Positions 1 through 7,164 are shown, numbered from the stretch's first letter. The stretch is 10,123 bases of DNA from Prevotellaceae bacterium (GCA_022508685.1 JAFLUS010000048.1:1-10123); one strand, 5' to 3'. Notes: generated from the letters alone by a model not told the origin. A program made the numbers and translations.

Positions 1-1914
1 TCAACGCTTCCCATTCAACGATTGCAGGCTTTGCTTCGGCTCGAATATGAGTCGGAGAAGGAGGAATATCGCTTGCAGTCGGAGCAGATGGGCATTGAAC
101 GAAAGGTGAAGCGAGGCATTTGTTGGTATCCGGTAAGGGCTGGGCGGAGTTATTATAATTCGCTCAACCAGTTGGTGGTGGAGATTGAGACGGTGGAGAC
201 GCAGGATGCCGACCACAATTTTGAATATGGGCGTCCCGTCGTGTTTTTTCGGCAAGAAGGCGAACGCAGCACGTTTCTGCCGTACACGTGTACGGTGTCG
301 TATGTGCAGACGGCGGGCGAGGGTGAACGACCGGCACACATGGTGGTGGTCTTGCCTTCATCTCAGGCGTTGATTGATGTGCAGAACGCGACTGACCTTG
401 GTGTGCAACTATATTTCGACGAAACGAGTTACCGCACGATGTTTCATGCGCTCACAGATGTGGTCAATGCCAAGAAGAACCGATTGGCTGAACTGCGCGA
501 CATTGTGGCGGGACAGCAGCAACCGCAGTGGCTGACGTTCCAGCCCATGCGCTTTCCGTGGCTCAATGCGACGCAGGAAGGGGCAGTGAACGAGGTGCTG
601 CGGGCAAAGGACGTGGCGGTGGTGCATGGCCCTCCGGGAACAGGAAAGACGACCACGTTGGTGGAAGCGATTTACGAAACATTGCGACGCGAGACGCAGG
701 TGATGGTGTGTGCGCAGAGCAACATGGCGGTCGACTGGATTAGCGAACGGCTCGTCGACCATGGTATGCCTGTGTTGCGCATCGGCAATCCTACGCGGGT
801 AAACGACAAGATGCTTTCGTTTACCTACGAACGCCGTTTTGAGAGCCATCCCGACTATCCCGAGTTGTGGAGCATCCGCAAAACCATGCGCGACATCCGC
901 GAACATCGGCATAAAGGCGAAAGCACGCATCAGAAGATTGCCCGATTGCGCGAACGTGCTGCCGAGATAGAAATGCGCATCCATTCCGCGCTCTTTGCCG
1001 AAGCACGGGTTGTCAGTTGTACACTCGTGGGTAGTGCCAACAAGATATTGGTGGGGCAGAAGTTCTCCACGTTGTTCATCGATGAGGCTGCGCAAGCCCT
1101 CGAACCGGCATGTTGGATTGCCATTCGCCGAGCGCATCGCGTCATCCTTGCCGGCGACCACCAGCAGTTGCCACCCACTATCAAATGCTTCGAGGCACAG
1201 CGACAGGGATTGGGCAAGACGCTGATGGAACGGATTGTCGACAATGTGCCCACGTGCGTCACGTTGCTGAAAGTGCAATATCGTATGAACGAGCACATCA
1301 TGCGTTTCTCGTCCGATTGGTTCTATCAAGGACAGGTGGAAGCATCGCCTCACGTGCGGAATCGTTCCATTCTTGATTTCGATACGCCGATGGAATGGAT
1401 TGACACCACAAATTTCACCCTCGACGTCGACCAAGCGGACGATGATGGTGGAACGGCTTATGGCGAGGATGCGGTCGGTGCGCGTCACGGCAGAATCAAT
1501 CGGAATGAGGCAGAACTGACGTTGCGCACGTTGACCGATTATGTGGAAAAGATAGGTCGGCAACGGTTCATTGACGAACGGCTCGACGTGGGCATTATCA
1601 CACCCTATCGCCTGCAAGCGCAGTATCTGCGTTCCATATTGAAGAAAAACGATGTACTTCGCCCCATTCGCAAGCAAATTACGGTGAACACCGTCGACGG
1701 GTTTCAAGGGCAGGAACGCGACCTTATTCTCATTTCTCTCGTGCGTTCCAACGAACACGGGCAAATTGGTTTCCTCAACGACCTTCGCCGCATGAACGTC
1801 GCCATGACACGTGCCCGCATGAAACTCATCATCATCGGACATGCCGAGACGTTAACGCATCATCCTTTCTATCGCAAACTGAAGGCGTATGTCGATGCGC
1901 TCCGCGAGAGTTGA
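1..1914 (+). CDS. Superfamily 1 DNA/RNA helicase, IGHMBP2/SMUBP-2-like (5' end off window)
   Basis: This is an ATP-dependent nucleic-acid helicase of the UvrD/Upf1-like superfamily 1, expected to act in the cytoplasm. Its physiological substrate is unknown. Counting codons from base 1, the visible motifs are: Walker A GPPGTGKTT near residue 210, motif II DEAAQ at 361-365, motif III GDHQQLPPT at about 385, motif IV-like QYRMNE at 426, motif V VDGFQGQERD at about 565, and motif VI NVAMTRAR near 599. The N-terminal 200 residues form the family's accessory region, including a KRGICWYPV stretch. The reading frame is open to the left edge without a stop. TTG codons at 22 and 31 are the only plausible starts seen, so the true ATG probably lies just upstream. 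An acidic, glycine-rich stretch around residues 475-490, just before RINRNEAE, looks like a surface loop. The stop lies 3 nt from the stop of the convergent ribE. The helicase assignment is firm; the cellular role is not. Confidence 0.93.
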   Translation, partial: STLPIQRLQALLRLEYESEKEEYRLQSEQMGIERKVKRGICWYPVRAGRSYYNSLNQLVVEIETVETQDADHNFEYGRPVVFFRQEGERSTFLPYTCTVSYVQTAGEGERPAHMVVVLPSSQALIDVQNATDLGVQLYFDETSYRTMFHALTDVVNAKKNRLAELRDIVAGQQQPQWLTFQPMRFPWLNATQEGAVNEVLRAKDVAVVHGPPGTGKTTTLVEAIYETLRRETQVMVCAQSNMAVDWISERLVDHGMPVLRIGNPTRVNDKMLSFTYERRFESHPDYPELWSIRKTMRDIREHRHKGESTHQKIARLRERAAEIEMRIHSALFAEARVVSCTLVGSANKILVGQKFSTLFIDEAAQALEPACWIAIRRAHRVILAGDHQQLPPTIKCFEAQRQGLGKTLMERIVDNVPTCVTLLKVQYRMNEHIMRFSSDWFYQGQVEASPHVRNRSILDFDTPMEWIDTTNFTLDVDQADDDGGTAYGEDAVGARHGRINRNEAELTLRTLTDYVEKIGRQRFIDERLDVGIITPYRLQAQYLRSILKKNDVLRPIRKQITVNTVDGFQGQERDLILISLVRSNEHGQIGFLNDLRRMNVAMTRARMKLIIIGHAETLTHHPFYRKLKAYVDALRES

Positions 1915-1917
1915 CGT

Positions 1918-2559
1918 TTAGAGATAGGCTGCCATTCGGCTGATGTATTTGCCGATAATGTCGAACTCGATGTTGACGCGCGTACCGAGTTCGATAGCAT
2001 GGAAATTCGTATTGTCGTAAGTGTAAGGAATGATGTTCACTTCGAACGTGTCGTCCGTCGGGTTGCACACCGTGAGGCTGACGCCGTTCACCGTCACGCT
2101 ACCTTTGTCTACCGTGATGTAGCCGCGACGCGCCATCGCCTTGTCGAAGGCATATTGGAAACGGAAAGTCCAACTGCCCTGCTGGTCTACCTTTTCGACA
2201 CACACTGCCGTTTGGTCGACGTGTCCCTGCACGATGTGTCCGTCAAGCCGTCCGTTCATCATCATCGAACGTTCGACATTGACCTCCGTCCCCACGTTCC
2301 AGTCGCCGAGGTTCGAGCGGTCGAGCGTCTCCTTCATTGCCGTCACGACATAGGCATACGCCGCATCGTCGTGGGGAGCGACAGCATGGCCTTCGCGGTC
2401 GAGAATTCTGACGACGGTGAGGCACACGCCGTTATGCGCTACACTTTGGTCAATCTTCAATTCTTTGACAAACGAGCACGTCAGTGTAAAATCCACGTTC
2501 TCGCGGTCGCGCACGATATTGACGACCTTTGCAAATTCTTCTACTATTCCTGAAAACAT
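1918..2559 (-). CDS. ribE: Riboflavin synthase, alpha subunit
   Basis: This enzyme converts two 6,7-dimethyl-8-ribityllumazine molecules into riboflavin and a pyrimidine by-product, the last step of riboflavin synthesis, in the cytoplasm. The 213-residue product has the family's usual length and its tandem beta-barrel design. The N-terminal barrel begins MFSGIVEE (family MFTGIVE) and carries HNGVCLTVV around residues 42-50, with the conserved Cys46. [11 protein letters not shown] follows at 106-116. The second barrel repeats the pattern with [10 protein letters not shown] (about 145-154) and IIPYTYDNT (about 176-184), and ends [14 protein letters not shown]. The ATG at 2557-2559 was chosen because it gives the canonical MFSGIVEE start; the same frame stays open far upstream but runs antisense through trmD. 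It is transcribed divergently from trmD and convergently with the helicase, so it is probably monocistronic. I saw no RFN-type FMN riboswitch in the short leader. Confidence 0.96.
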   Translation of the reverse strand: MFSGIVEEFAKVVNIVRDRENVDFTLTCSFVKELKIDQSVAHNGVCLTVVRILDREGHAVAPHDDAAYAYVVTAMKETLDRSNLGDWNVGTEVNVERSMMMNGRLDGHIVQGHVDQTAVCVEKVDQQGSWTFRFQYAFDKAMARRGYITVDKGSVTVNGVSLTVCNPTDDTFEVNIIPYTYDNTNFHAIELGTRVNIEFDIIGKYISRMAAYL

Positions 2560-2602
2560 CGTTTTTATGCGTTTGGGTATAACAATTCCAGTGTTTCTGC
2601 GA

Positions 2603-2610
2603 CAAAGATA
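2603..2610 (-). promoter_or_regulatory. Bacteroidetes-type -7 promoter element for ribE
   Basis: On the minus strand this reads TATCTTTG, a match to the Bacteroidetes -7 consensus TAnnTTTG. It sits about 44 nt before the ribE ATG, implying a leader of roughly 35-40 nt. I could not find a clear TTTG -33 box at the usual spacing. Transcription start is inferred from the consensus, not observed. Confidence 0.6.
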
Positions 2611-2632
2611 CGGAAAAAGTGCGTTTTTTTCG

Positions 2633-2640
2633 TACCTTTG
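2633..2640 (+). promoter_or_regulatory. Bacteroidetes-type -7 promoter element for trmD
   Basis: TACCTTTG fits the Bacteroidetes -7 consensus TAnnTTTG and lies 30 nt before the trmD ATG. Transcription would begin at about 2645-2648, giving a leader of about 25 nt. No good -33 TTTG is visible upstream. The element also argues against the in-frame TTG at 2638, which lies inside it, as a start codon. It faces away from the ribE element at 2603-2610, so the two promoters share one short region. Confidence 0.55.
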
Positions 2641-2670
2641 CAGCACTTTTATCATCAACGGAGCAAATTT

Positions 2671-3366
2671 ATGCGTATCGACATCATCACCGTGCTGCCC
2701 GAACTCTTCGGCGGATTTCTGACGGAAAGCATCTTGGGACGGGCACAGAAGAAAGGACTTGTGGAAATTCATGTGCACAATCTGCGCGACTACACGCAGG
2801 ACAAGCATCGCCGAGTGGACGACTATCCGTTTGGTGGTGGCAGCGGCATGATTATGCAGATACAGCCCATTGCCGACTGCATTGCCCATCTGCAACGGAC
2901 GTTGCACGAGGAGCGGGGTGAGACATACGACGAAATCATCTTCACTACCCCCGACGGCGAACCTTTCTCCCAACCGATGGCGAACGAATTGTCGGGGTTG
3001 CGCAACATCATCATTCTCTGCGGACATTATAAAGGTATCGACCAGCGCGTGCGCGACAAACTGATTACACGCGAAGTGTCGATAGGCGATTTTGTGCTTT
3101 CGGGTGGCGAACTTGTGGCTGCGATGATGACCGACGCCATAGTGCGCGTCATTCCCGGAGCCATTGGCGATTCTCAGGCTGCACTCGACGATTGTTTTCA
3201 AGACGGTCTGCTGGCTCCGCCCATCTACACCCGCCCTGCTCACTACGAAGGCTTTGGCGACGTTCCCGAAGTGCTACTTTCGGGCGACCCGAAGAAAATC
3301 CGCGAATGGGAATTGCAGCAAGCCATGGAGCGAACGCAACGACTGCGTCCCGATTTGCTGAAATAA
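2671..3366 (+). CDS. trmD: tRNA (guanine-37-N1)-methyltransferase
   Basis: TrmD transfers a methyl group from S-adenosylmethionine to N1 of G37, next to the anticodon of certain tRNAs, preventing +1 frameshifting. It is a cytoplasmic SPOUT-family dimer with a trefoil knot. The 231-residue product has the expected length. It begins [13 protein letters not shown], followed by [14 protein letters not shown] (47-60), FTTPDGEPF (about 91-99), LCGHYKGID (116-124) and the knot segment [11 protein letters not shown] (137-147). Asp155 in [11 protein letters not shown] aligns with the conserved catalytic aspartate (Asp169 in E. coli numbering). The C-terminal tRNA-binding part has [12 protein letters not shown] and VPEVLLSG. 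After VLLSG the sequence is DPKKI, where relatives usually have a histidine-containing segment; this is a small variation. The ATG at 2671 gives the canonical N-terminus. A GGAG about 8 nt upstream might act as a weak ribosome site. The gene appears monocistronic and ends at a hairpin terminator. Confidence 0.97.
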   Translation: MRIDIITVLPELFGGFLTESILGRAQKKGLVEIHVHNLRDYTQDKHRRVDDYPFGGGSGMIMQIQPIADCIAHLQRTLHEERGETYDEIIFTTPDGEPFSQPMANELSGLRNIIILCGHYKGIDQRVRDKLITREVSIGDFVLSGGELVAAMMTDAIVRVIPGAIGDSQAALDDCFQDGLLAPPIYTRPAHYEGFGDVPEVLLSGDPKKIREWELQQAMERTQRLRPDLLK

Positions 3367-3379
3367 GCATGACATCAAC

Positions 3380-3424
3380 AACGCGCCTGAAATGCTGAAT
3401 ATACATTTCGGGCGCGTTTTGTTG
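3380..3424 (+). terminator. Terminator between convergent trmD and DUF4301 gene
   Basis: An inverted repeat pairs 3380-3394 with 3404-3418: 15 bp with one G-T wobble and a 9-nt loop. A T-rich run (TTTTGTTG) follows in the trmD direction. It starts 14 nt after the trmD stop and lies 15 nt from the end of the opposing gene. It probably serves trmD. It could work both ways as a stem, but the minus strand lacks an equally good T-run. Confidence 0.82.
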
Positions 3425-3439
3425 ATATTGGTGACGACC

Positions 3440-4966
3440 TTATTGATGCTGTTCGCGCAGAAGGTCGTTGACGGTTTTGACGGGATTGAACGTGTCGAGC
3501 GGCACTTCGACGAAAACGGTGTTCCAGTTGCTCATGGCGCCATTCCAAAGTCCGGGCAGTTCGAGTGCCTTGAGTTCTCTGCCGTTTTTCGATTTGGAAG
3601 AGATGAACCCGGTTTGCGGGTCGACGAAGCGGGTGAGGTCAAAGGGATTGCCCTTGTAGTCTTTCAATCCGCAGACGAGGTCAACGGGATTGAAGTGGGT
3701 GCCGCTTTCAAACATCTTGACATAGTCGGCATTGGACTTGTCGATTTGCGAACTTTCGAGAATTTGCAGCGAAATGGTGCCGTCGGTGTTGTAGGCGAGG
3801 AAGGGACCACCACCGGGTTCACCCACGTTCTTCACCATGCCACAGACGCGGATAGGACGATTGAGTTTGTTGCGCATATAGATGACGAGGTCGGCATCCT
3901 CCAGCATTTTCAGTTCAGGGTTGCGGATGCAGAGGTCGTCGCGCATGAAACGGATGATGCCCTCCAACTGCGCGTGGGTGTATTCGCCGCTGTCGAGCAG
4001 TTCCATGTATTCGAATATCTTGTGCTGCAGCGTTGTCAGTACGCCGGCGATGAGGCGTTTGTTGGTGACGGTTGCCTCCTTCATGCGGTCGGGGACGACG
4101 TTGTCGATGTTCTTGATGAAGACGATGTCGGCATCGAGGTCGTTGAGGTTCTCGATGAGTGCCCCGTGTCCGCCCGGGCGGAAGAGAATGCTGCCGTCGT
4201 CATTGCGGAAAGGAGTGTTGTCGGGGTTGGCAGCCACGGTGTCGGTACTTGCCTTCTGCTCGGAGAAGGTGATGTCGTAGGTAACGCCGAATTGCTGCGC
4301 ATAGTGGTCGGCTTTGGCACGTGCCAAGGCTTCGAAATGGGGACGATGCTCGGGACTGACGGTGAAGTGGACGTGTACGACGCGGTCTTTTCCTGCGGCG
4401 TAGAGTGCACCTTCGACGAGGTGTTCCTCCATCGGGGTGCGTGCCCCGTTGTCGGCATGGTGGAAGAGGAGCAGTCCTTTAGGCAGAGAACCATAATTGA
4501 GCCCTTTTTCGTTCAGCAGGTTGTCGACGATGGCTTTGTGCTTGCCTTCGCGCATGAGGTCGTCGATGCCTTTACCTTCGTTGGCGCGGCAAGCAGCGTC
4601 GAGTGCATCGAAGAAAGCGAAGGCGTGGATGCCGTCGAAGAATTGGCGGAGAAAGTCTGTGGAAGGAGTGGCGTCGGCCGTGTCAAGAAATTCGTAGAGG
4701 TCTTTGAACATTCGGCTGGCTGCACCGCTGGCGGGTACGAACTTGAGCACTTGTCCGCCGTCGTGCAGGTAGCGTTCCCATGCCGTGAGATAGTTGCTGC
4801 GGTCGTCGTCGGTGAGGACGGCGATGCCGTGCTGTGGAGAGGCGGCATTGGCGAGTTTCAGATAGGGGAAACCCGTTTGGAACGCATGAAGTTGTTCGGT
4901 TACCTTTTCTTCGGAAATACCTTTCTGCCGGAACAATTCCTTGTCCTGTTGTGTAAACATAATCAT
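3440..4966 (-). CDS. DUF4301 family protein, nucleotidyltransferase-like motifs
   Basis: I recognise this as a DUF4301 protein, a long conserved family of Bacteroidetes with no firm function that I know of. The product is 508 residues and has no signal peptide or membrane segment, so it should be cytoplasmic. Visible landmarks are VPASGAASRM (77-86), LFRPGGHGAL (251-260), VFIKNIDNV (272-280), VKNVGEPGGGPF (398-409) and LWNGAMSNWNTVFVEVP near the C-terminus. The first three resemble, in order and spacing, the nucleotide-binding loop, glycine-rich loop and metal-binding Asp-containing motif of UDP-sugar pyrophosphorylase-type GT-A enzymes. That reading is my inference. Two starts are possible, ATG at 4964-4966 or ATG at 4958-4960 (MFTQQDKE); I give the longer. 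The gene has its own promoter and converges on trmD, so its neighbours do not indicate a pathway. Confidence 0.9.
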   Translation of the reverse strand: MIMFTQQDKELFRQKGISEEKVTEQLHAFQTGFPYLKLANAASPQHGIAVLTDDDRSNYLTAWERYLHDGGQVLKFVPASGAASRMFKDLYEFLDTADATPSTDFLRQFFDGIHAFAFFDALDAACRANEGKGIDDLMREGKHKAIVDNLLNEKGLNYGSLPKGLLLFHHADNGARTPMEEHLVEGALYAAGKDRVVHVHFTVSPEHRPHFEALARAKADHYAQQFGVTYDITFSEQKASTDTVAANPDNTPFRNDDGSILFRPGGHGALIENLNDLDADIVFIKNIDNVVPDRMKEATVTNKRLIAGVLTTLQHKIFEYMELLDSGEYTHAQLEGIIRFMRDDLCIRNPELKMLEDADLVIYMRNKLNRPIRVCGMVKNVGEPGGGPFLAYNTDGTISLQILESSQIDKSNADYVKMFESGTHFNPVDLVCGLKDYKGNPFDLTRFVDPQTGFISSKSKNGRELKALELPGLWNGAMSNWNTVFVEVPLDTFNPVKTVNDLLREQHQ

Positions 4967-5010
4967 TGCCTTTTGCGATGGTTAATATTGACTGCTGTTC
5001 TCTGCGTGAG

Positions 5011-5041
5011 CAAAGATACTGATTTTTTTTGTTCGCATAAA
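5011..5041 (-). promoter_or_regulatory. Bacteroidetes-type promoter for the DUF4301 gene
   Basis: On the minus strand a TTTA (5038-5041) is followed by 19 nt and then TATCTTTG (5011-5018). This closely fits the Bacteroidetes pattern of a -33 TTTG and a -7 TAnnTTTG at about this spacing. It lies about 45 nt before the DUF4301 start, giving a leader of roughly 38 nt. It is the best-formed promoter in the window and follows directly after the pheS terminator, indicating that the DUF4301 gene is transcribed separately from pheS. Confidence 0.7.
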
Positions 5042-5073
5042 CTTTTTAATTGAAAAAAAGGCGGAAGATGCAG

Positions 5074-5111
5074 AAAACGGGTTCAAAACGATGTCGTTTC
5101 AAGCCCGTTTT
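5074..5111 (-). terminator. Terminator downstream of pheS
   Basis: An 18-bp imperfect inverted repeat pairs 5074-5091 with 5094-5111. The outer 8 bp are perfect, then come one mismatch and two G-T wobbles, then a perfect inner stem with a very tight loop. In the pheS direction the stem ends in CCCGTTTT. It lies 35 nt past the pheS stop codon and just before the next promoter, as expected for a transcription unit boundary. Confidence 0.78.
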
Positions 5112-5145
5112 GTCCGTATCGGAGTGGTGCATGGTCGTGCGTCCG

Positions 5146-6165
5146 TCAGTTGGCAGCCGTAAATTCTTGCAGGAAACGGAGGTCGTTTTCAGAGAACATA
5201 CGGAGGTCTTTCACCTGATATTTGAGGTTGGTGATGCGCTCTACGCCCATGCCGAAAGCATATCCTTTATATTGCGTGGGGTCGATGCCGTTGAGGGCAA
5301 GCACGTTGGGGTCGACCATGCCGCAACCGAGGATTTCCACCCAACCAGTGTGTTTGCAAAATCCGCAGCCTTTTCCGCCACAGATGTTGCAGGAGATGTC
5401 CATTTCTGCCGAAGGTTCAGTGAATGGGAAATAGGACGGACGCAGACGGATGCGCGTGTCTTCGCCGAACATTTCCTTGGCAAAGAGCAGCAGCACCTGT
5501 TTGAGGTCGGTGAAACTCACGTCGCGGTCGATGTACAGACCTTCCACTTGGTGGAAGAAGCAGTGTGCACGTGCGCTGATGGCTTCGTTGCGGTAGACGC
5601 GTCCGGGGCAAATCACGCGGATAGGTGGCTGCTGATGTTCCATGACACGTGCCTGTACGCTGCTGGTGTGGGTACGCAGAATGATGTCGGGATGGCTTTC
5701 CACGAAGAACGTGTCTTGCATGTCGCGTGCAGGGTGGTCGTCGGCAAAGTTCATGGAGGAGAACACGTGCCAGTCGTCTTCCACTTCCGGGCCTTCCGCC
5801 AAAGAGAAACCGAGACGGGAGAATATGTCGATGATTTCGTTGCGGACAATCGTCAGCGGGTGGCGTGTGCCGAGCGGAATGGGGTAGGCGGTACGCGTGA
5901 TGTCGATGCCGTCGGTGTCGGTGTCGGTCGTTGCGAACGACGCCTTGAGTTCGTTGATGCGTTCGGTAGCGCGGTTTTTCAATTCGTTGATGGCGATGCC
6001 CACTTGCTTTTTCATGTCGGCAGGCACCGAGCGAAAGTCGTTCATCAATGCCGTGATGTCGCCTTTCTTGCTTAAATACTTCACGCGGAGTGCTTCAGCC
6101 TCTTCTGCCGTAGCAGCCTGCAAAGCCTCCACTTCGGCAAGCATGTGTTTGATTTTATCTAACAT
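5146..6165 (-). CDS. pheS: Phenylalanine--tRNA ligase, alpha subunit
   Basis: PheS is the catalytic subunit of the cytoplasmic alpha2-beta2 phenylalanyl-tRNA synthetase, which charges tRNA-Phe using ATP. At 339 residues it has the normal length. The N-terminal 80 residues are helical and charged, like the tRNA-binding coiled coil. Class II synthetase motifs follow: HPARDMQDTFF (144-154), motif 2 around PGRVYRNEAISARAH (187-201) with FFHQVEG, FTEPSAEMD (248-256), and motif 3 GMGVER (295-300). Ala293, in YAFGMG, corresponds to E. coli Ala294, which helps set phenylalanine specificity. Four cysteines (259, 262, 267, 270) in a CNICGGKGCGFC segment look like a metal-binding knuckle, found in many PheS proteins. 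The ATG at 6163-6165 gives the canonical MLDKIK start. pheT is not adjacent; the gene downstream is DUF4301 and separately promoted. Confidence 0.97.
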   Translation of the reverse strand: MLDKIKHMLAEVEALQAATAEEAEALRVKYLSKKGDITALMNDFRSVPADMKKQVGIAINELKNRATERINELKASFATTDTDTDGIDITRTAYPIPLGTRHPLTIVRNEIIDIFSRLGFSLAEGPEVEDDWHVFSSMNFADDHPARDMQDTFFVESHPDIILRTHTSSVQARVMEHQQPPIRVICPGRVYRNEAISARAHCFFHQVEGLYIDRDVSFTDLKQVLLLFAKEMFGEDTRIRLRPSYFPFTEPSAEMDISCNICGGKGCGFCKHTGWVEILGCGMVDPNVLALNGIDPTQYKGYAFGMGVERITNLKYQVKDLRMFSENDLRFLQEFTAAN

Positions 6166-6220
6166 GACCTTAGTGTTGAAATGTCGGGTGTGTGGATGTA
6201 AAAAGTCTATTTATTTCGTG

Positions 6221-6228
6221 CAAAGTTA
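6221..6228 (-). promoter_or_regulatory. Bacteroidetes-type -7 promoter element for pheS
   Basis: The minus strand reads TAACTTTG, fitting TAnnTTTG, 55 nt before the pheS ATG, implying a leader of about 50 nt. No clear -33 TTTG is seen. I saw no phenylalanine-rich leader peptide, T-box or other attenuator in this leader. Confidence 0.5.
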
Positions 6229-6245
6229 AGCATTTTAGTTTAGAA

Positions 6246-6279
6246 TTTGTGCATAACTGAAAAAGAAACCGTAAATTTG
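6246..6279 (+). promoter_or_regulatory. Bacteroidetes-type promoter for the DUF4348-murB gene set
   Basis: TTTG (6246-6249) is followed by a 22-nt spacer and TAAATTTG (6272-6279), which fits TAnnTTTG; the spacer is slightly long. Transcription would start at about 6286, giving a leader of about 30 nt to the ATG at 6316. The in-frame TTG at 6247 lies upstream of that start, which supports the internal ATG. The promoter faces away from the pheS element, forming a divergent pair. Confidence 0.55.
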
Positions 6280-6315
6280 CACTGTTTTTTACAGGATATT
6301 TTGCAGAAACAACCG

Positions 6316-7164
6316 ATGAAACAACTGTTCTTTACCCTCGTTGCAGGGTGCTTGTTGGTGGCGTGTACGGGTAAGAAAGACGATGTGCAGGACGATGACA
6401 CCCCCACAGACATGATAGCAGAGCCCGACACGATAGAGATTGCCGACCCCGACACGTTGCAACTCTTTGAAGAGCGGGAAATTCCGCAATCGGCAGATGT
6501 GTTGTTCGACGACTTTTTCTTCAGTTTTGCCACCGACGAGCGCTTCCAGATGCAACGTGTGGTGTTCCCGCTGCATGGCGAGGGTGAAGAGGGCGAGCAA
6601 ACGCTGTCGCAGGAGCAATGGGCGGAAGCACGGCTGTTCAGTCGGCAACCTTTCTTTTCTATCATCTACGACCGCGACCGCGATATGGAAATTCAGAAGG
6701 ATACCAATCTGACGCAGGTGAGCGTGGAGTGGATTCATCTGAACGACGACCGTTTGGAACGTTACAATTTCAATCGTCGGAACGGCCAATGGCTGCTGAC
6801 CGATTTCCAGAGTATGGCAGCATCGCAAACGCCAAACGGCGATTTCATCCGCTTCTATGCGCAGTTCGTCACCGATTCCGTCTTTCAGCGCGAATCGTTG
6901 TGCCAACCGCTCCGCCTGATTTCGGAAGCCGACGACGAGTTCGACGAGGGTGGAGAAATGGAATTGTCGCCCGACGAATGGTTTGAGTTCCGAAAGGAAA
7001 TGCCGATGCCCGAGCACGTCATGATGAACATCAACTATGGTCAACCGGCATTGAGTGAGAACAAGAAGGTGCTGATGGTGGAGGGAATGAGCAATGGTTT
7101 GTATGTGAGATACCATTTTGACCGCCTGAACGAACGGTGGCGGTTGATGACAATAGAGAATTAG
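6316..7164 (+). CDS. DUF4348 family lipoprotein with duplicated domain
   Basis: This resembles DUF4348 proteins, envelope lipoproteins of Bacteroidales with no known function. The 282-residue product has a lipoprotein signal peptide with lipobox LVAC, so Cys17 should be lipidated. Residues just after it read TGKKDD, similar to the acidic export signal that sends Bacteroidetes lipoproteins to the cell surface. An acidic linker (about 20-60) leads to the folded part. That part appears duplicated: 62-165 and 176-282 share an aromatic segment (FDDFFFSFATDERFQ against FIRFYAQFVTDSVFQ), LSQEQWAEAR against LSPDEWFEFR, and YNFNRRNGQWLL against YHFDRLNERWRL. The ATG at 6316 was chosen because it gives the signal peptide and lies downstream of the promoter. 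It is first in a likely operon, 9 nt before murB. This suggests an envelope role; no enzymatic motif is visible. Confidence 0.88.
   Translation: MKQLFFTLVAGCLLVACTGKKDDVQDDDTPTDMIAEPDTIEIADPDTLQLFEEREIPQSADVLFDDFFFSFATDERFQMQRVVFPLHGEGEEGEQTLSQEQWAEARLFSRQPFFSIIYDRDRDMEIQKDTNLTQVSVEWIHLNDDRLERYNFNRRNGQWLLTDFQSMAASQTPNGDFIRFYAQFVTDSVFQRESLCQPLRLISEADDEFDEGGEMELSPDEWFEFRKEMPMPEHVMMNINYGQPALSENKKVLMVEGMSNGLYVRYHFDRLNERWRLMTIEN

Noticed and set aside
409..1842. 477-codon minus-strand frame opposite the helicase
   Set aside because: The plus strand carries all the helicase motifs. The antisense product is His/Arg-rich and lacks family features.
2560..3243. N-terminal extension of ribE into the trmD region (would give 441 residues)
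   Set aside because: Riboflavin synthase starts at MFSGIVEE and is complete at 213 residues. The extension is antisense to trmD and lies upstream of the likely promoter.
3392..5053. 553-codon open frame on the plus strand opposite the DUF4301 gene
   Set aside because: Its translation is rich in Val, Glu, Gly, Phe and His with no recognisable motif, the pattern of an antisense shadow. The minus strand encodes a recognisable conserved protein with a promoter and terminator in place.
6166..6220. Leader-peptide attenuator or T-box upstream of pheS
   Set aside because: No run of Phe codons, no T-box-like sequence and no terminator hairpin are visible in the short leader.
6247..6315. TTG start for the lipoprotein gene, 23 codons upstream
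   Set aside because: It lies before the inferred transcription start and would bury the lipoprotein signal peptide behind an unrelated sequence.
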